A DNA stretch of 10,850 bases. It comes from Burkholderiales bacterium UBA4615 (lineage in GTDB: Bacteria; Pseudomonadota; Gammaproteobacteria; Burkholderiales; Burkholderiaceae_E). Positions 1 to 7,358 of this stretch are shown in pieces; positions within the stretch are counted from its first letter, which is position 1; every line of letters begins with the position of its first letter. The stretch covers positions 1 to 10,850 of the forward strand of contig DGIT01000018.1 of NCBI GenBank assembly GCA_002386465.1, written 5' to 3'. A program made the position numbers and the translations under genes. The notes beneath the pieces were generated by a model. It saw only the letters and a program-made list of their open reading frames with translations. It ran no database searches and was not told the origin of the DNA.

Positions 1-1131
1 CATGGCGAGATGTGGAAGCGCCAGCGCCGCATGGTGATGGCGGGCTTTGATCCCGGACATGTGAAGGGCTACTACCCCTCCCTGCTGAAGGTCGGTCAGC
101 GTCTGGCAGCCCGGTGGGACAAAGCTGCCGCAACGGGCCAGCCCGTGGATCTGCAAGCAGACCTGATGCGCTTTACGGTCGACACCATTGCAGGTCTGGC
201 CTTTGGCACCGAAGTGAACACGCTCGAGTCGGACGACGACATCATCCAGAAGCATCTGGACAAGATCTTTCCGGCGATGTTCGAGCGGCTATTGGCGCCA
301 TTTCCGATCTGGCGCTATTTCAAGCGCAAGAAGGACCGGGAGCTTGAGCACAGCATGGCGGAAGTGAATGCTGCAGTGGCCACGTTTATCGCCAAGGCTC
401 GTGCCCGCCTGCAAGCCGATCCTGCGCTGCGCGAGCATCCTTCCAACCTGCTCGAAGCGATGATCGTCGCGGCCGATGAGCCGGGCAGCGGCATTGACGA
501 TGATCAGGTGGCCGGCAACGTGATGACGATGCTGCTGGCGGGCGAAGACACCACGGCCAACACGATCGCCTGGATGATTCATCTGCTGTGGCTCAACCCC
601 GAGTGCCTGGCCCGCGCCACGCAGGAGGTTCGTGCGGCCGTGGGCGACGGCCTGGCGCCCACGCTTGAACAGGTGGCCGGGCTGGACTACGTGGAAGCCT
701 GCGCCCACGAAACCATGCGGCTCAAGCCAGTGGGCCCGCAACTGCCGCTTCAGGCGCTGCGCGACACCACGGTCGGTGACGTGCGCATCCGCGCCGGCAC
801 GGTCGTGACGACCCTGCTGCGCTATGACAGCGTGAACGAAGCGGTGATCCAGCGCGCCGCCGAATTCGATCCCGGTCGATGGCTCAGCGCGGGTGGTCCG
901 AGCGAGCAGGCCAAGTCAGCCAAGCGGGTCTCGATGCCCTTTGGCGCCGGCCCGCGCATCTGCCCGGGTCGCTATCTGGCCTTGCTGGAAATGAAAATGG
1001 CCATGGCCATGCTGCTGGCACGCTTTGACATCGTGAGCGTGGACACGCCCGATGGCCTGCCGGCGAAAGAGGAACTGTCGTTCACGATGCAGCCCGTGGG
1101 GCTGTCGATGCGGCTCAAGGCCCGCGTCTGA
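1..1131 (+). CDS. Cytochrome P450, 5'-truncated by the window edge
   Basis: This is a heme-thiolate monooxygenase; it would insert one oxygen atom from O2 into an organic substrate using electrons from a separate redox partner. The reading frame is open to base 1 and the visible part starts inside helix C (WKRQRR, the W-x-x-x-R heme-propionate region), so the N-terminal portion lies outside. Numbering from the Met at base 10, the I-helix oxygen-activation motif AGEDTT is at residues 177-182, the K-helix ExxR (ETMR) is at bases 709-720, and the heme loop FGAGPRICPG has its Cys ligand at residue 318 (bases 961-963). The gene ends without a fused reductase or ferredoxin domain, so the electron donor must be encoded elsewhere. 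The 373 visible residues fit a family length of about 450. The substrate cannot be read from the sequence. It converges on vapC with only 26 bases between the stops. The family call is very safe; the subfamily is unknown. Confidence 0.94.
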   Translation, partial: HGEMWKRQRRMVMAGFDPGHVKGYYPSLLKVGQRLAARWDKAAATGQPVDLQADLMRFTVDTIAGLAFGTEVNTLESDDDIIQKHLDKIFPAMFERLLAPFPIWRYFKRKKDRELEHSMAEVNAAVATFIAKARARLQADPALREHPSNLLEAMIVAADEPGSGIDDDQVAGNVMTMLLAGEDTTANTIAWMIHLLWLNPECLARATQEVRAAVGDGLAPTLEQVAGLDYVEACAHETMRLKPVGPQLPLQALRDTTVGDVRIRAGTVVTTLLRYDSVNEAVIQRAAEFDPGRWLSAGGPSEQAKSAKRVSMPFGAGPRICPGRYLALLEMKMAMAMLLARFDIVSVDTPDGLPAKEELSFTMQPVGLSMRLKARV

Positions 1132-1156
1132 AGAAGCGCGCGCGACAAGATCGTTC

Positions 1157-1175
1157 GTCACCTGCGGCCGGTGAC
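1157..1175. terminator. Short stem-loop between P450 and vapC (weak)
   Basis: GTCACC (1157-1162) and GGTGAC (1170-1175) form a perfect 6-bp stem with a 7-base loop. It lies just past the P450 stop and overlaps the last vapC codons. There is no T-run, so it is only a possible transcription end for the convergent pair. Confidence 0.2.
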
Positions 1176-1709
1176 GCCCTGCCTGGTCTGTGGGGGCAAT
1201 CCAGGGCGGCGCGCCCGGCGTGGCGCTGCATGCGGTGAGTAGGCTGAGTCGGTGTCGAGCAGGGGTTCGTGAACCGAGGGAAACAGGGGATTGCGTACCC
1301 GCACATCGGGAAATCGGTGGAAGTCCCGATCGCAGCTCCACAACTCATCCACCCCATGGCTGATGCATAGCGCAGCAATGCGGGCATCGTGAACGGCACC
1401 GCCACGCAAGTTGGCGCGTTGGCACAGCGCGGCCAGCAGTTCAAAGTGGCCCTCGGTTTCGGCAAGCGTGATGCAACGCGGATGCGCCACGATCTGCCGG
1501 ATCGCTTCAAGTGCCACGGCCAGAGGGGTGGCGGATGATCCGAATGCCGAGCCTGTGACCACTGCCACGAACTCGTGCACGCAAGGCCAGGGAATGGCCC
1601 AGGTGTACGGGGATTCGGCGAGTTGCTCGAGCACCCGTGCCGCGGCCGCGTGAGAGGGCGTATCCGGGCGATGCGCATAGACGAGCAGGTTGGTGTCCAG
1701 GGCGATCAC
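1158..1709 (-). CDS. vapC: VapC-type PIN-domain ribonuclease toxin with C-terminal extension
   Basis: This is the toxin of a type II toxin-antitoxin pair; PIN-domain VapC proteins are Mg2+-dependent RNases that usually cut tRNA or rRNA. The GTG start at 1709 is chosen because it overlaps the vapB stop (GTGA) and places the canonical PIN opening (IALDTNLLVYAHR) at the N-terminus. The same frame is open upstream to an ATG at 1859, but that extension is antisense-like and lies inside vapB. Acidic active-site candidates are D5 (LDTN), E46 (HEF), D108 (VHDARIAAL) and D127/D129 (SCDRDFHRFP). The PIN fold normally ends near the RVRNPL segment at about residue 142. Here 40 further residues follow, rich in Pro and Arg, giving 183 aa against the usual 130-150. 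Either the extension is genuine or a stop codon was lost. The RNA target is unknown. Confidence 0.9.
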   Translation of the reverse strand: MIALDTNLLVYAHRPDTPSHAAAARVLEQLAESPYTWAIPWPCVHEFVAVVTGSAFGSSATPLAVALEAIRQIVAHPRCITLAETEGHFELLAALCQRANLRGGAVHDARIAALCISHGVDELWSCDRDFHRFPDVRVRNPLFPSVHEPLLDTDSAYSPHAAPRRARRPGLPPQTRQGVTGRR

Positions 1710-2014
1710 GCCGCACCCTTTTTGAGGCGTCTGCGCGATGCGGCCACGCCCAGGCTCGCGCCGAGCCGCGCAGGCGGGTGAGCCGGCGCATCGCGGTCCG
1801 ATCGGATGGCTGCCAGTACGTGTTCGTCCGTGAACCGACTCGCCGGGCTCGCCGGCCATGTGACCAGCTTGAGCGGCGCATGCACCAGCGCTGTCGACCC
1901 CAGCGACCGCTGCAAGGCCTCTTCCACCACGGCACGAAGCGTTGTGCCGCGTTCGAGTGCGCGGGTCTTGGCGCGCTGAAGAAGCGCGTCATCAATATCA
2001 AGGGTGGTCTTCAT
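1706..2014 (-). CDS. vapB: VapB-type antitoxin, ribbon-helix-helix
   Basis: This is the antitoxin partner of the overlapping VapC. The N-terminus (MKTTLDIDDALLQRAKTRAL) is the beta strand and first helix of the Arc/MetJ-like ribbon-helix-helix domain seen in VapB proteins annotated as type II antitoxins. Residues 1-45 would dimerise and bind the operator. Residues about 60-76 (FTDEHVLAAIRSDRDA) would be the segment that blocks the VapC active site. A further 25 residues, basic at the end (RRRLKK), make it 102 aa, longer than the common 70-85. The ATG at 2014 is the only start that gives the canonical beta strand. No Shine-Dalgarno sequence is visible before it, so the mRNA may be leaderless or have very short leader. 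Negative autoregulation by the VapBC complex is the family norm and fits the repeats just upstream. Confidence 0.88.
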   Translation of the reverse strand: MKTTLDIDDALLQRAKTRALERGTTLRAVVEEALQRSLGSTALVHAPLKLVTWPASPASRFTDEHVLAAIRSDRDAPAHPPARLGASLGVAASRRRLKKGAA

Positions 2015-2017
2015 AAA

Positions 2018-2054
2018 GTATGGTTTAATGGCTTTTTAACCCATATTCCCATAC
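2018..2054. promoter_or_regulatory. Candidate vapBC operator/promoter region
   Basis: The 84 bases between vapB and the divergent SDR gene are unusually AT-rich for this window. GTATGGTTTAA (2018-2028) pairs with TTAACCCATAT (2036-2046) as an imperfect inverted repeat, 9 of 11. A further ATTCCCATAC follows at 2045-2054, so on the minus strand TATGGG occurs twice, 8 bases apart, and once inverted as CCATA. Repeated short half-sites beside an RHH antitoxin gene are typical of its autoregulatory operator. No good -35/-10 pair can be named for either gene, so the promoter position is left open. Confidence 0.35.
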
Positions 2055-2098
2055 ATTGGCGAGGCGTACAAGATCGCCAGATGGCTTAGGCTTGGAGG

Positions 2099-2872
2099 AT
2101 GGATACAGATCTGAGCTCAAACGCCACGGCCGTCGTGGTCGGCGCAAGCGGCGGGATGGGCCGCGCATGGGTCGCGCAGCGTCTCGCCTGCAGTCGGTTC
2201 GCGGCCGTACTGGCACTCTCGCGTGCACCGTCCGAGGCGCTCGCCGGCATGCCTGAAGTGACCGACCTGCCCGGCCGGCCCAGGCTGGTCAAGGGTCGCA
2301 TCGATCTGCAGGACCCGTCGAGCATCGCGCAGGCGGCAGCGATGGCCAGGACCTTACCCCCGATCCGCGAGGTGTTCGTCGCCAGCGGTCTGCTGCATGC
2401 CGATGACGGGCTCACACCCGAAAAATCGATGCGTGCACTGGATGCGGCGACGCTGCAGCGGTTATTCGCGGTCAATGCCATCGGGCCGGCGCTGGTGGCC
2501 AGACACTTCATGCCGCTCATGCCGCGCGAAGGGCGGGTGGTCTTCGCGGCGCTGTCGGCGCGCGTGGGCAGCATCAGCGATAACCGATTGGGCGGCTGGT
2601 ACGGCTATCGCGCTTCTAAGGCTGCGCTCAATCAGTTCCTTCGCACGCTGGCGATCGAATGGTCACGCACGGCCAAAGGATCGGTGTGCGTTGGTTTGCA
2701 TCCGGGTACGGTGGACACGGCCCTGTCAGCACCGTTTCAGGCGAACGTGGCGCAGGACCGCCTGTTCACGCCGCAACAGTCGGTGGACGCTCTGGATGCA
2801 GTGCTGGCATCACTGGGGCCTGCCGACAGCGGCCAAGTCTTCGCGTGGGACGGCCAGCCGGTGCCAGCCTGA
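2099..2872 (+). CDS. Short-chain dehydrogenase/reductase (SDR family)
   Basis: This is an NAD(P)-dependent oxidoreductase of the classical SDR type, 257 aa and cytosolic, with an unknown substrate. The Rossmann nucleotide-binding loop is GASGGMG at residues 15-21, in place of the textbook TGxxxGxG. The structural NAG-type motif is NAIG at 126-129. The catalytic set is S153, Y170 and K174 (YRASK), and PGTVDT at 202-207 is the usual segment after beta-6. The overall shape is like the C-factor/CsgA group of SDRs. An in-frame TAG at 2087-2089 fixes the ATG at 2099 as the first possible ATG. A GGAGG lies immediately before it with no spacer, which is closer than ideal, so initiation may be inefficient or use a nearby codon. 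It is divergent from vapB and convergent with the efflux operon. No link to the P450 can be shown beyond proximity. Confidence 0.93.
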   Translation: MDTDLSSNATAVVVGASGGMGRAWVAQRLACSRFAAVLALSRAPSEALAGMPEVTDLPGRPRLVKGRIDLQDPSSIAQAAAMARTLPPIREVFVASGLLHADDGLTPEKSMRALDAATLQRLFAVNAIGPALVARHFMPLMPREGRVVFAALSARVGSISDNRLGGWYGYRASKAALNQFLRTLAIEWSRTAKGSVCVGLHPGTVDTALSAPFQANVAQDRLFTPQQSVDALDAVLASLGPADSGQVFAWDGQPVPA

Positions 2873-2907
2873 CCCCCGCTGCCAGCAAGGCCGGTGGCAC
2901 CGGGGGT
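2872..2907. terminator. GC-rich hairpin between convergent SDR and czcA
   Basis: ACCCCCGCTGCCA (2872-2884) and TGGCACCGGGGGT (2895-2907) pair at 12 of 13 positions around a 10-base loop. It starts at the last base of the SDR stop codon and ends 21 bases from the czcA stop. The position suits a bidirectional terminator, although neither strand shows a T-run. Confidence 0.45.
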
Positions 2908-2928
2908 GATCAAAGCCAGGCGTTCTCA

Positions 2929-5900
2929 TCAGGCTGGCACTGTGGGGACCGGCAGTGTGGGGGTCGGCTCTGTCGGCAGGTCGTCAAACCAGCGATAAAT
3001 TGCTGGCAGGACCACGAGCGTCAGCAGTGTGGAACTGATCAGCCCGCTGATCACCACGATGGCCAAGGGGCGCTGGACCTCGGAGCCCGGGCCTGTGGCA
3101 AAGAGGAACGGAATCAGTGCCAGCGCAGCCACCGTGGCCGTCATCATGACCGGCCGAAAGCGCAGGCGTGCGCCTTGCAACACCGCTTGCGCAGTGCCCA
3201 TGCCCTGCTTGCGCAGATCGCGGATATAGCTCACGAGCACCACGCCGTTGAGTACCGCAATGCCCCACAACGCAATGAACCCAACTGAGGCGGGCACCGA
3301 CAGATATTCCCGGCTCAAGAACATGCCGATCACACCGCCCAGCGATGCGAACGGCAACACCAGAATGATGAGTGTCGCCATCTTCACTGAGCGAAAGAGC
3401 AGGAACAGTACGAAGAAAATCGCTGCGATCGTGATCGGCACGATCAAGGCCAGGTGGCCCAGGGCACGCTCCATGTTCTGGAACTGGCCGCCCCATTCGA
3501 GCATGTAACCCTCGGGCAGCTTCACCTCGCGAGCGATGGCCTGCTTGAGTTCGGCCACGAAACCGCCCAGGTCACGATCGGCCACATTGATGCCGACCAC
3601 AACCCGGCGTTTGGCCATCTCGCGACTGATCTGCGCCGGACCGTCCGCGACCTCAATCGTGGCCAGCCTCGCCAGCGGGATCTGCGCGCCATTGGGCGAC
3701 GTCAGGACGAGATTGCGGATGGCAGCGATGTCATCGCGATAGCTCTGCGGCAAACGCACGATGGCAGAAAAACGGCGCTCACCTTCATAGATGTCGGTCG
3801 CAACCTTGCCACCGATGGCCATCTCGATGACTTCGTGCACATCACTCACGTTGAGCCCCGCACGCGCAATGGCACGGCGATCGATCGCGATCTGCAGATA
3901 CTGCTGGCCGGTGATACGTTCCACGCGCAAGTCCTGTGCGCCGGCAATGCCTGCGGCCACGCGTGCGATCTCATCGGCCTTGTCCTTGAGCACCTGCAGA
4001 TCGTCGCCAAAGACCTTCACGGCAATGTCGGCACGCACGCCCGTGACCATCTCGTCCACCCGGTCCGAGATCGGCTGCGCCATGACCACCTGCACGCCAG
4101 GCAGGGCTGCGAGTTTCTTGCGAATCTCGTCCGTGATCGTGTCCTGCGTCCAGCCTTTGGGCCATTCACTGCGCGGCTTGAGCGAGACGATTGGCGTCGA
4201 TTCATTCTGTGCCTGCGGGTCTGCCGGCGACTCGCCGCGTCCCACTCCCGACACTGCCGACTTCACGCCAGGCACCTGCATGACCAGGCGCATCGCCTCC
4301 ATCTCCATGCGGATCGATTCTTCCAGCGAGATGTTCGGGACGCGGTTGATGCCGGGCACCACCGAGCCCTCCTTCATCTCGGGAATGAAGGCGGTTCCCA
4401 GAAAGGGCAGCAGCATCAATGAGGCGGCGAGCGCCGCGAGCGCGATGGCAAAGGTGCTGCGCGCATGCGAGACCGCCCAATCAAGCATCTGCAGGTAAGG
4501 CCGCTTCATCTTGCGAATCAGCCAGGTGTCGTGCGCTTCATCGTCGTCCTGCGCGGAGAGCTCGCCAGTCGATGCGCCGTGAGGCGTCTTGACCTTGAGC
4601 AGGTAGGCGGACAGCACCGGGGTGAGGGTGAGCGACAGGATCAGCGAGATGAACAGCGCAATGGCGATGGTGATCGCCAACGGCGCAAACATCTTGCCCT
4701 CCATCCCCTGCAGGGTCATCAGGGGCAGGAAGACAAGGATGATCACACCGACCCCGAAGATCACTGGCGTAGCCACTTCAGTGACCGCGCCGACAATCGT
4801 GGCCGTGCGGGATGCACCCGTACGGGCTGCACGCGCCAGATGCGCGAACGCATTTTCCACGACCACCACCGAGCCATCTACCATCAGACCGATGGCAATC
4901 GCCAGGCCACCGAGTGACATCAGATTGGCCGACAGACCGATGCGGTTCATCACCAGGAAGGTCAGTAGCGGTGTGAGCACAAGGGTGGCCACCACCACGA
5001 GTGCCGAGCGGATATCCCCCAAAAAGAGCAGCAGCACCACGACCACCAGCGCCACACCCTCAAGCAGCACCTTCACAACCGTGGCGAGCGCCTCATCGAC
5101 CAGTTCCGAGCGGTCGTAGTACGGCACGATCTTCAGACCGCCAGGCAGTGCGCCGCTGCTGTTGATTTCGTTCACCCTGGCCTTGATGCGGGCCACCACT
5201 TCCTTGGCGTTACCGGCGCGGATCATCATGACGATGCCACCGACGGTCTCGGTCACGCCGTTCTTGATGACCGAACCCACCCTCACTGCGGTACCGATAC
5301 GCACCTGTGCCACATCGCGAATCAGCACCGGCGTGCCGCGCACTTCCTTCAACACGATCATGCCGATGTCCTCGGCATCTTCGATCAGGCCAACGCCGCG
5401 AATCAGGTACTGCTCGGCATAGCGGGGGAGGACTCCGCCGCCCGAATTGGCATTGTTGACTGCCAGCGCATGGAACACCTGCTGAATCGAGAGGTCGTAA
5501 TAACGCAGCTTTTCAGGGGAAACCAGGACCTGGTACTGCTTCTCGTAGCCGCCCTGTGAATTGATTTCGGCCACGCCCGGGATCGATCGCAACAGCGGTC
5601 TCACCACCCAATCCTGAACCGTGCGCCGTTCGGTCTGCTCTTCGACGGACAGCGCCCGATTGCCATCGTCGGGTCGCTCGAGCGTGTACTGGTACACCTC
5701 GCCCAGTCCGGTGGACACCGGACCGAGCACCGGCGTGACGCCCTGCGGCATGCGACCGGAGATTTCGATCAGCCGCTCCATGACCAGCTGGCGTGCGAAA
5801 TACACATCGGTCTTGTCAGTGAACACCAATGTGATCAGCGACAGGCCGGCGCGGTTGAGTGAGCGCAGTTCCACCAGTCCGGGCAGGCCTGTCATGGCGA

Positions 5901-6111
5901 TCTCGATGGGCACGGTGGCAAAGCGCTCGACCTCCTCGGGTGAGCGCCCCAACGCCTCGGTAGCGATCTGCACCTGGACGTTAGTGACGTCAGGAAAGGC
6001 GTCCAGGGACAGCTTGCGCGCCGCGTTCAGGCCGAAGGCCAGCATGATCAGCGACACGACAACAATGATCAGGCGCTGCGCGAGCGCCTGACGCACCAGA
6101 GTCTCGATCAT
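2929..6111 (-). CDS. czcA: Heavy-metal efflux RND transporter, CzcA/CusA family
   Basis: This is the inner-membrane, proton-driven pump of a tripartite metal exporter, 1060 aa, the normal length for HME-RND proteins. It has a first membrane helix at about residues 12-30, followed by the family signature DAFPDVTNVQVQI near 37-49. The first helix cluster is at about 340-540, a large periplasmic porter domain comes next, and the last helix cluster is at about 880-1045. In helix 4 the proton-relay region reads AIGLMVDGSVVVVEN, with D412 and E419 matching CzcA D408 and E415. Position 406 is Ala where CzcA has the first Asp of DFG, as in CusA. The DRVDEMVTG segment resembles divalent-metal pumps rather than the Met-bearing CusA site. 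Zn/Co/Cd, Cu/Ag or another cation therefore cannot be decided. The ATG at 6111 overlaps the upstream stop (ATGA), suggesting coupled translation. Confidence 0.96.
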   Translation of the reverse strand: MIETLVRQALAQRLIIVVVSLIMLAFGLNAARKLSLDAFPDVTNVQVQIATEALGRSPEEVERFATVPIEIAMTGLPGLVELRSLNRAGLSLITLVFTDKTDVYFARQLVMERLIEISGRMPQGVTPVLGPVSTGLGEVYQYTLERPDDGNRALSVEEQTERRTVQDWVVRPLLRSIPGVAEINSQGGYEKQYQVLVSPEKLRYYDLSIQQVFHALAVNNANSGGGVLPRYAEQYLIRGVGLIEDAEDIGMIVLKEVRGTPVLIRDVAQVRIGTAVRVGSVIKNGVTETVGGIVMMIRAGNAKEVVARIKARVNEINSSGALPGGLKIVPYYDRSELVDEALATVVKVLLEGVALVVVVLLLFLGDIRSALVVVATLVLTPLLTFLVMNRIGLSANLMSLGGLAIAIGLMVDGSVVVVENAFAHLARAARTGASRTATIVGAVTEVATPVIFGVGVIILVFLPLMTLQGMEGKMFAPLAITIAIALFISLILSLTLTPVLSAYLLKVKTPHGASTGELSAQDDDEAHDTWLIRKMKRPYLQMLDWAVSHARSTFAIALAALAASLMLLPFLGTAFIPEMKEGSVVPGINRVPNISLEESIRMEMEAMRLVMQVPGVKSAVSGVGRGESPADPQAQNESTPIVSLKPRSEWPKGWTQDTITDEIRKKLAALPGVQVVMAQPISDRVDEMVTGVRADIAVKVFGDDLQVLKDKADEIARVAAGIAGAQDLRVERITGQQYLQIAIDRRAIARAGLNVSDVHEVIEMAIGGKVATDIYEGERRFSAIVRLPQSYRDDIAAIRNLVLTSPNGAQIPLARLATIEVADGPAQISREMAKRRVVVGINVADRDLGGFVAELKQAIAREVKLPEGYMLEWGGQFQNMERALGHLALIVPITIAAIFFVLFLLFRSVKMATLIILVLPFASLGGVIGMFLSREYLSVPASVGFIALWGIAVLNGVVLVSYIRDLRKQGMGTAQAVLQGARLRFRPVMMTATVAALALIPFLFATGPGSEVQRPLAIVVISGLISSTLLTLVVLPAIYRWFDDLPTEPTPTLPVPTVPA

Positions 6112-7358
6112 GAGCCCTCCAGTTCCGCGCGCTTGCGCTCGTTGTTCAGGTGAAAGGCACCATCGATGACGATCTCCTCGCCGCCTTTGAGCCCGGACTC
6201 GACCACCCGCTGATCACCGGCTTCATCGGCCAGTTCCACAGCCGTCAGCCGATAACGGCCGTCCGCTTGCCGGACGAACACATGATCGCGGTTGCTTTCG
6301 CGCACCACGGCGCCGCCGGGCACAACCAGCCGCTCAAGCGCAACAGGTTCGATCGTGACATCCGCCAGCATGGCAGGGCGCAGCTGGCGCTTCGGATTGT
6401 CGACCACGGTACGTACGGTGACAGTGCGCGTCTCGACGCTGACCGTGTCTGCGATCCAGGCCACCCGCCCGCGCAGCGGCACGGGCGAGCTGGTCACGCT
6501 AATCTTCACGGGCTGGCCGATCTGCACGCGCGTGATCTGAGACTCGGGCACCTTGGCCACGACCCATACCCGCGCAAGGTCAGCCACAGTGAAGAGTTCA
6601 TCGGCGGGCTGCACAACCTGTCCGCGATTGACTTTGCGCTCGACCACGACGCCCGAGACCGTGCTCACGACCGAGGACGTCGACGTGATCGCCCCGCTGG
6701 CCAGAGTGCGCGCGATCGCCCCCCGCGACATACCCATGACGCGCAGCTGATCGGCTGCCGCGCGTTGTTCGATCTCGGCCACTTTCAGTTCGTTCTCGCG
6801 GCGCTGCAGTTCGGCGGTGCCGATCACATCGGCAGCCAGCAGCAGCTTGGCGCGTTCGACTGCCTTGGCAGCCAATTCGCGCTGAGCATCCGCCTTCAGG
6901 TAGGCGAGTTGCGCCGTACCCAACTCGGCACTGTTGAGCTGGGCCAGCAGCTGTCCTGCCGCCACCGTTTGACCAGGTGTCACGGGCAGTTCGGTGATCC
7001 GGCCGGTCACGCTCGATCCAATGCGCGAGACGCTTTGTTCATCAAAGTCGATTCGCCCAACCACAGAAAGCGGTTCAGTCACCAGACGGCTCTCCACCGA
7101 ACCCATGCGCAGGCGCTCCTGCAAGGACGCGGGGGGCGCCACAAGCAGTGGGTCGCTCGGCGCGCGTGGCGCGGCGGTTGCGACGGTGGCAGGGGGCGCA
7201 GCGGGTGCGGGTGCGTCCCGGCCACAGCCCGCAAGCAGGCCGGCTGCGAGCACCATCATGCAAGCGTTCCAGACCGAAGCGTCCCGCACCGCATGGCTGA
7301 TGCAAGCTGCAAGGGAGTGTGCGCAGTGATCTGCGCGAGCTGCTGTATCGATCTTCAT
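6108..7358 (-). CDS. czcB: Periplasmic adaptor (membrane fusion) lipoprotein, CzcB family
   Basis: This adaptor joins the RND pump to the outer-membrane channel and may hand metal to the pump. It is 416 aa. A hydrophobic stretch ending in the lipobox LLAGC puts the lipidated Cys at residue 45, so the mature protein is probably anchored to the inner membrane. An Ala/Pro linker follows. The first lipoyl half is at about 113-145 (GRITELPVTPGQ), an alpha-helical hairpin at about 146-210, the second lipoyl half with VSGVVVERKVNRGQ at about 232-258, then the beta-barrel (about 262-340) and membrane-proximal domains. No His-rich or Met-rich N-terminal metal site is seen. The 32 residues before the hydrophobic core are long for a signal peptide. 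The ATG at 7358 is kept because it overlaps the upstream stop as ATGA; an inner Met at codon 34 is the alternative. Confidence 0.95.
   Translation of the reverse strand: MKIDTAARADHCAHSLAACISHAVRDASVWNACMMVLAAGLLAGCGRDAPAPAAPPATVATAAPRAPSDPLLVAPPASLQERLRMGSVESRLVTEPLSVVGRIDFDEQSVSRIGSSVTGRITELPVTPGQTVAAGQLLAQLNSAELGTAQLAYLKADAQRELAAKAVERAKLLLAADVIGTAELQRRENELKVAEIEQRAAADQLRVMGMSRGAIARTLASGAITSTSSVVSTVSGVVVERKVNRGQVVQPADELFTVADLARVWVVAKVPESQITRVQIGQPVKISVTSSPVPLRGRVAWIADTVSVETRTVTVRTVVDNPKRQLRPAMLADVTIEPVALERLVVPGGAVVRESNRDHVFVRQADGRYRLTAVELADEAGDQRVVESGLKGGEEIVIDGAFHLNNERKRAELEGS

Noticed and set aside
1710..1859. Longer vapC version starting with the ATG at 1859 (233 aa)
   Set aside because: The added 50 residues overlap vapB out of frame, look like antisense reading, and would bury the PIN opening IALDTN deep in the protein. 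The GTGA overlap at 1706-1709 is the natural start.
1..2872. P450, vapBC and SDR as one functional oxidation cluster
   Set aside because: The P450 and SDR share a strand but are separated by a minus-strand toxin-antitoxin pair with its own regulatory region, and nothing in the sequence ties their substrates together.
3454..4498. Long + strand open frames opposite the pump gene, up to 322 codons, including His- and Arg-rich ones
   Set aside because: They are antisense to strongly conserved czcA sequence, with His/Arg/Ser-rich composition typical of the complement of GC-rich coding DNA, and have no recognisable domain.
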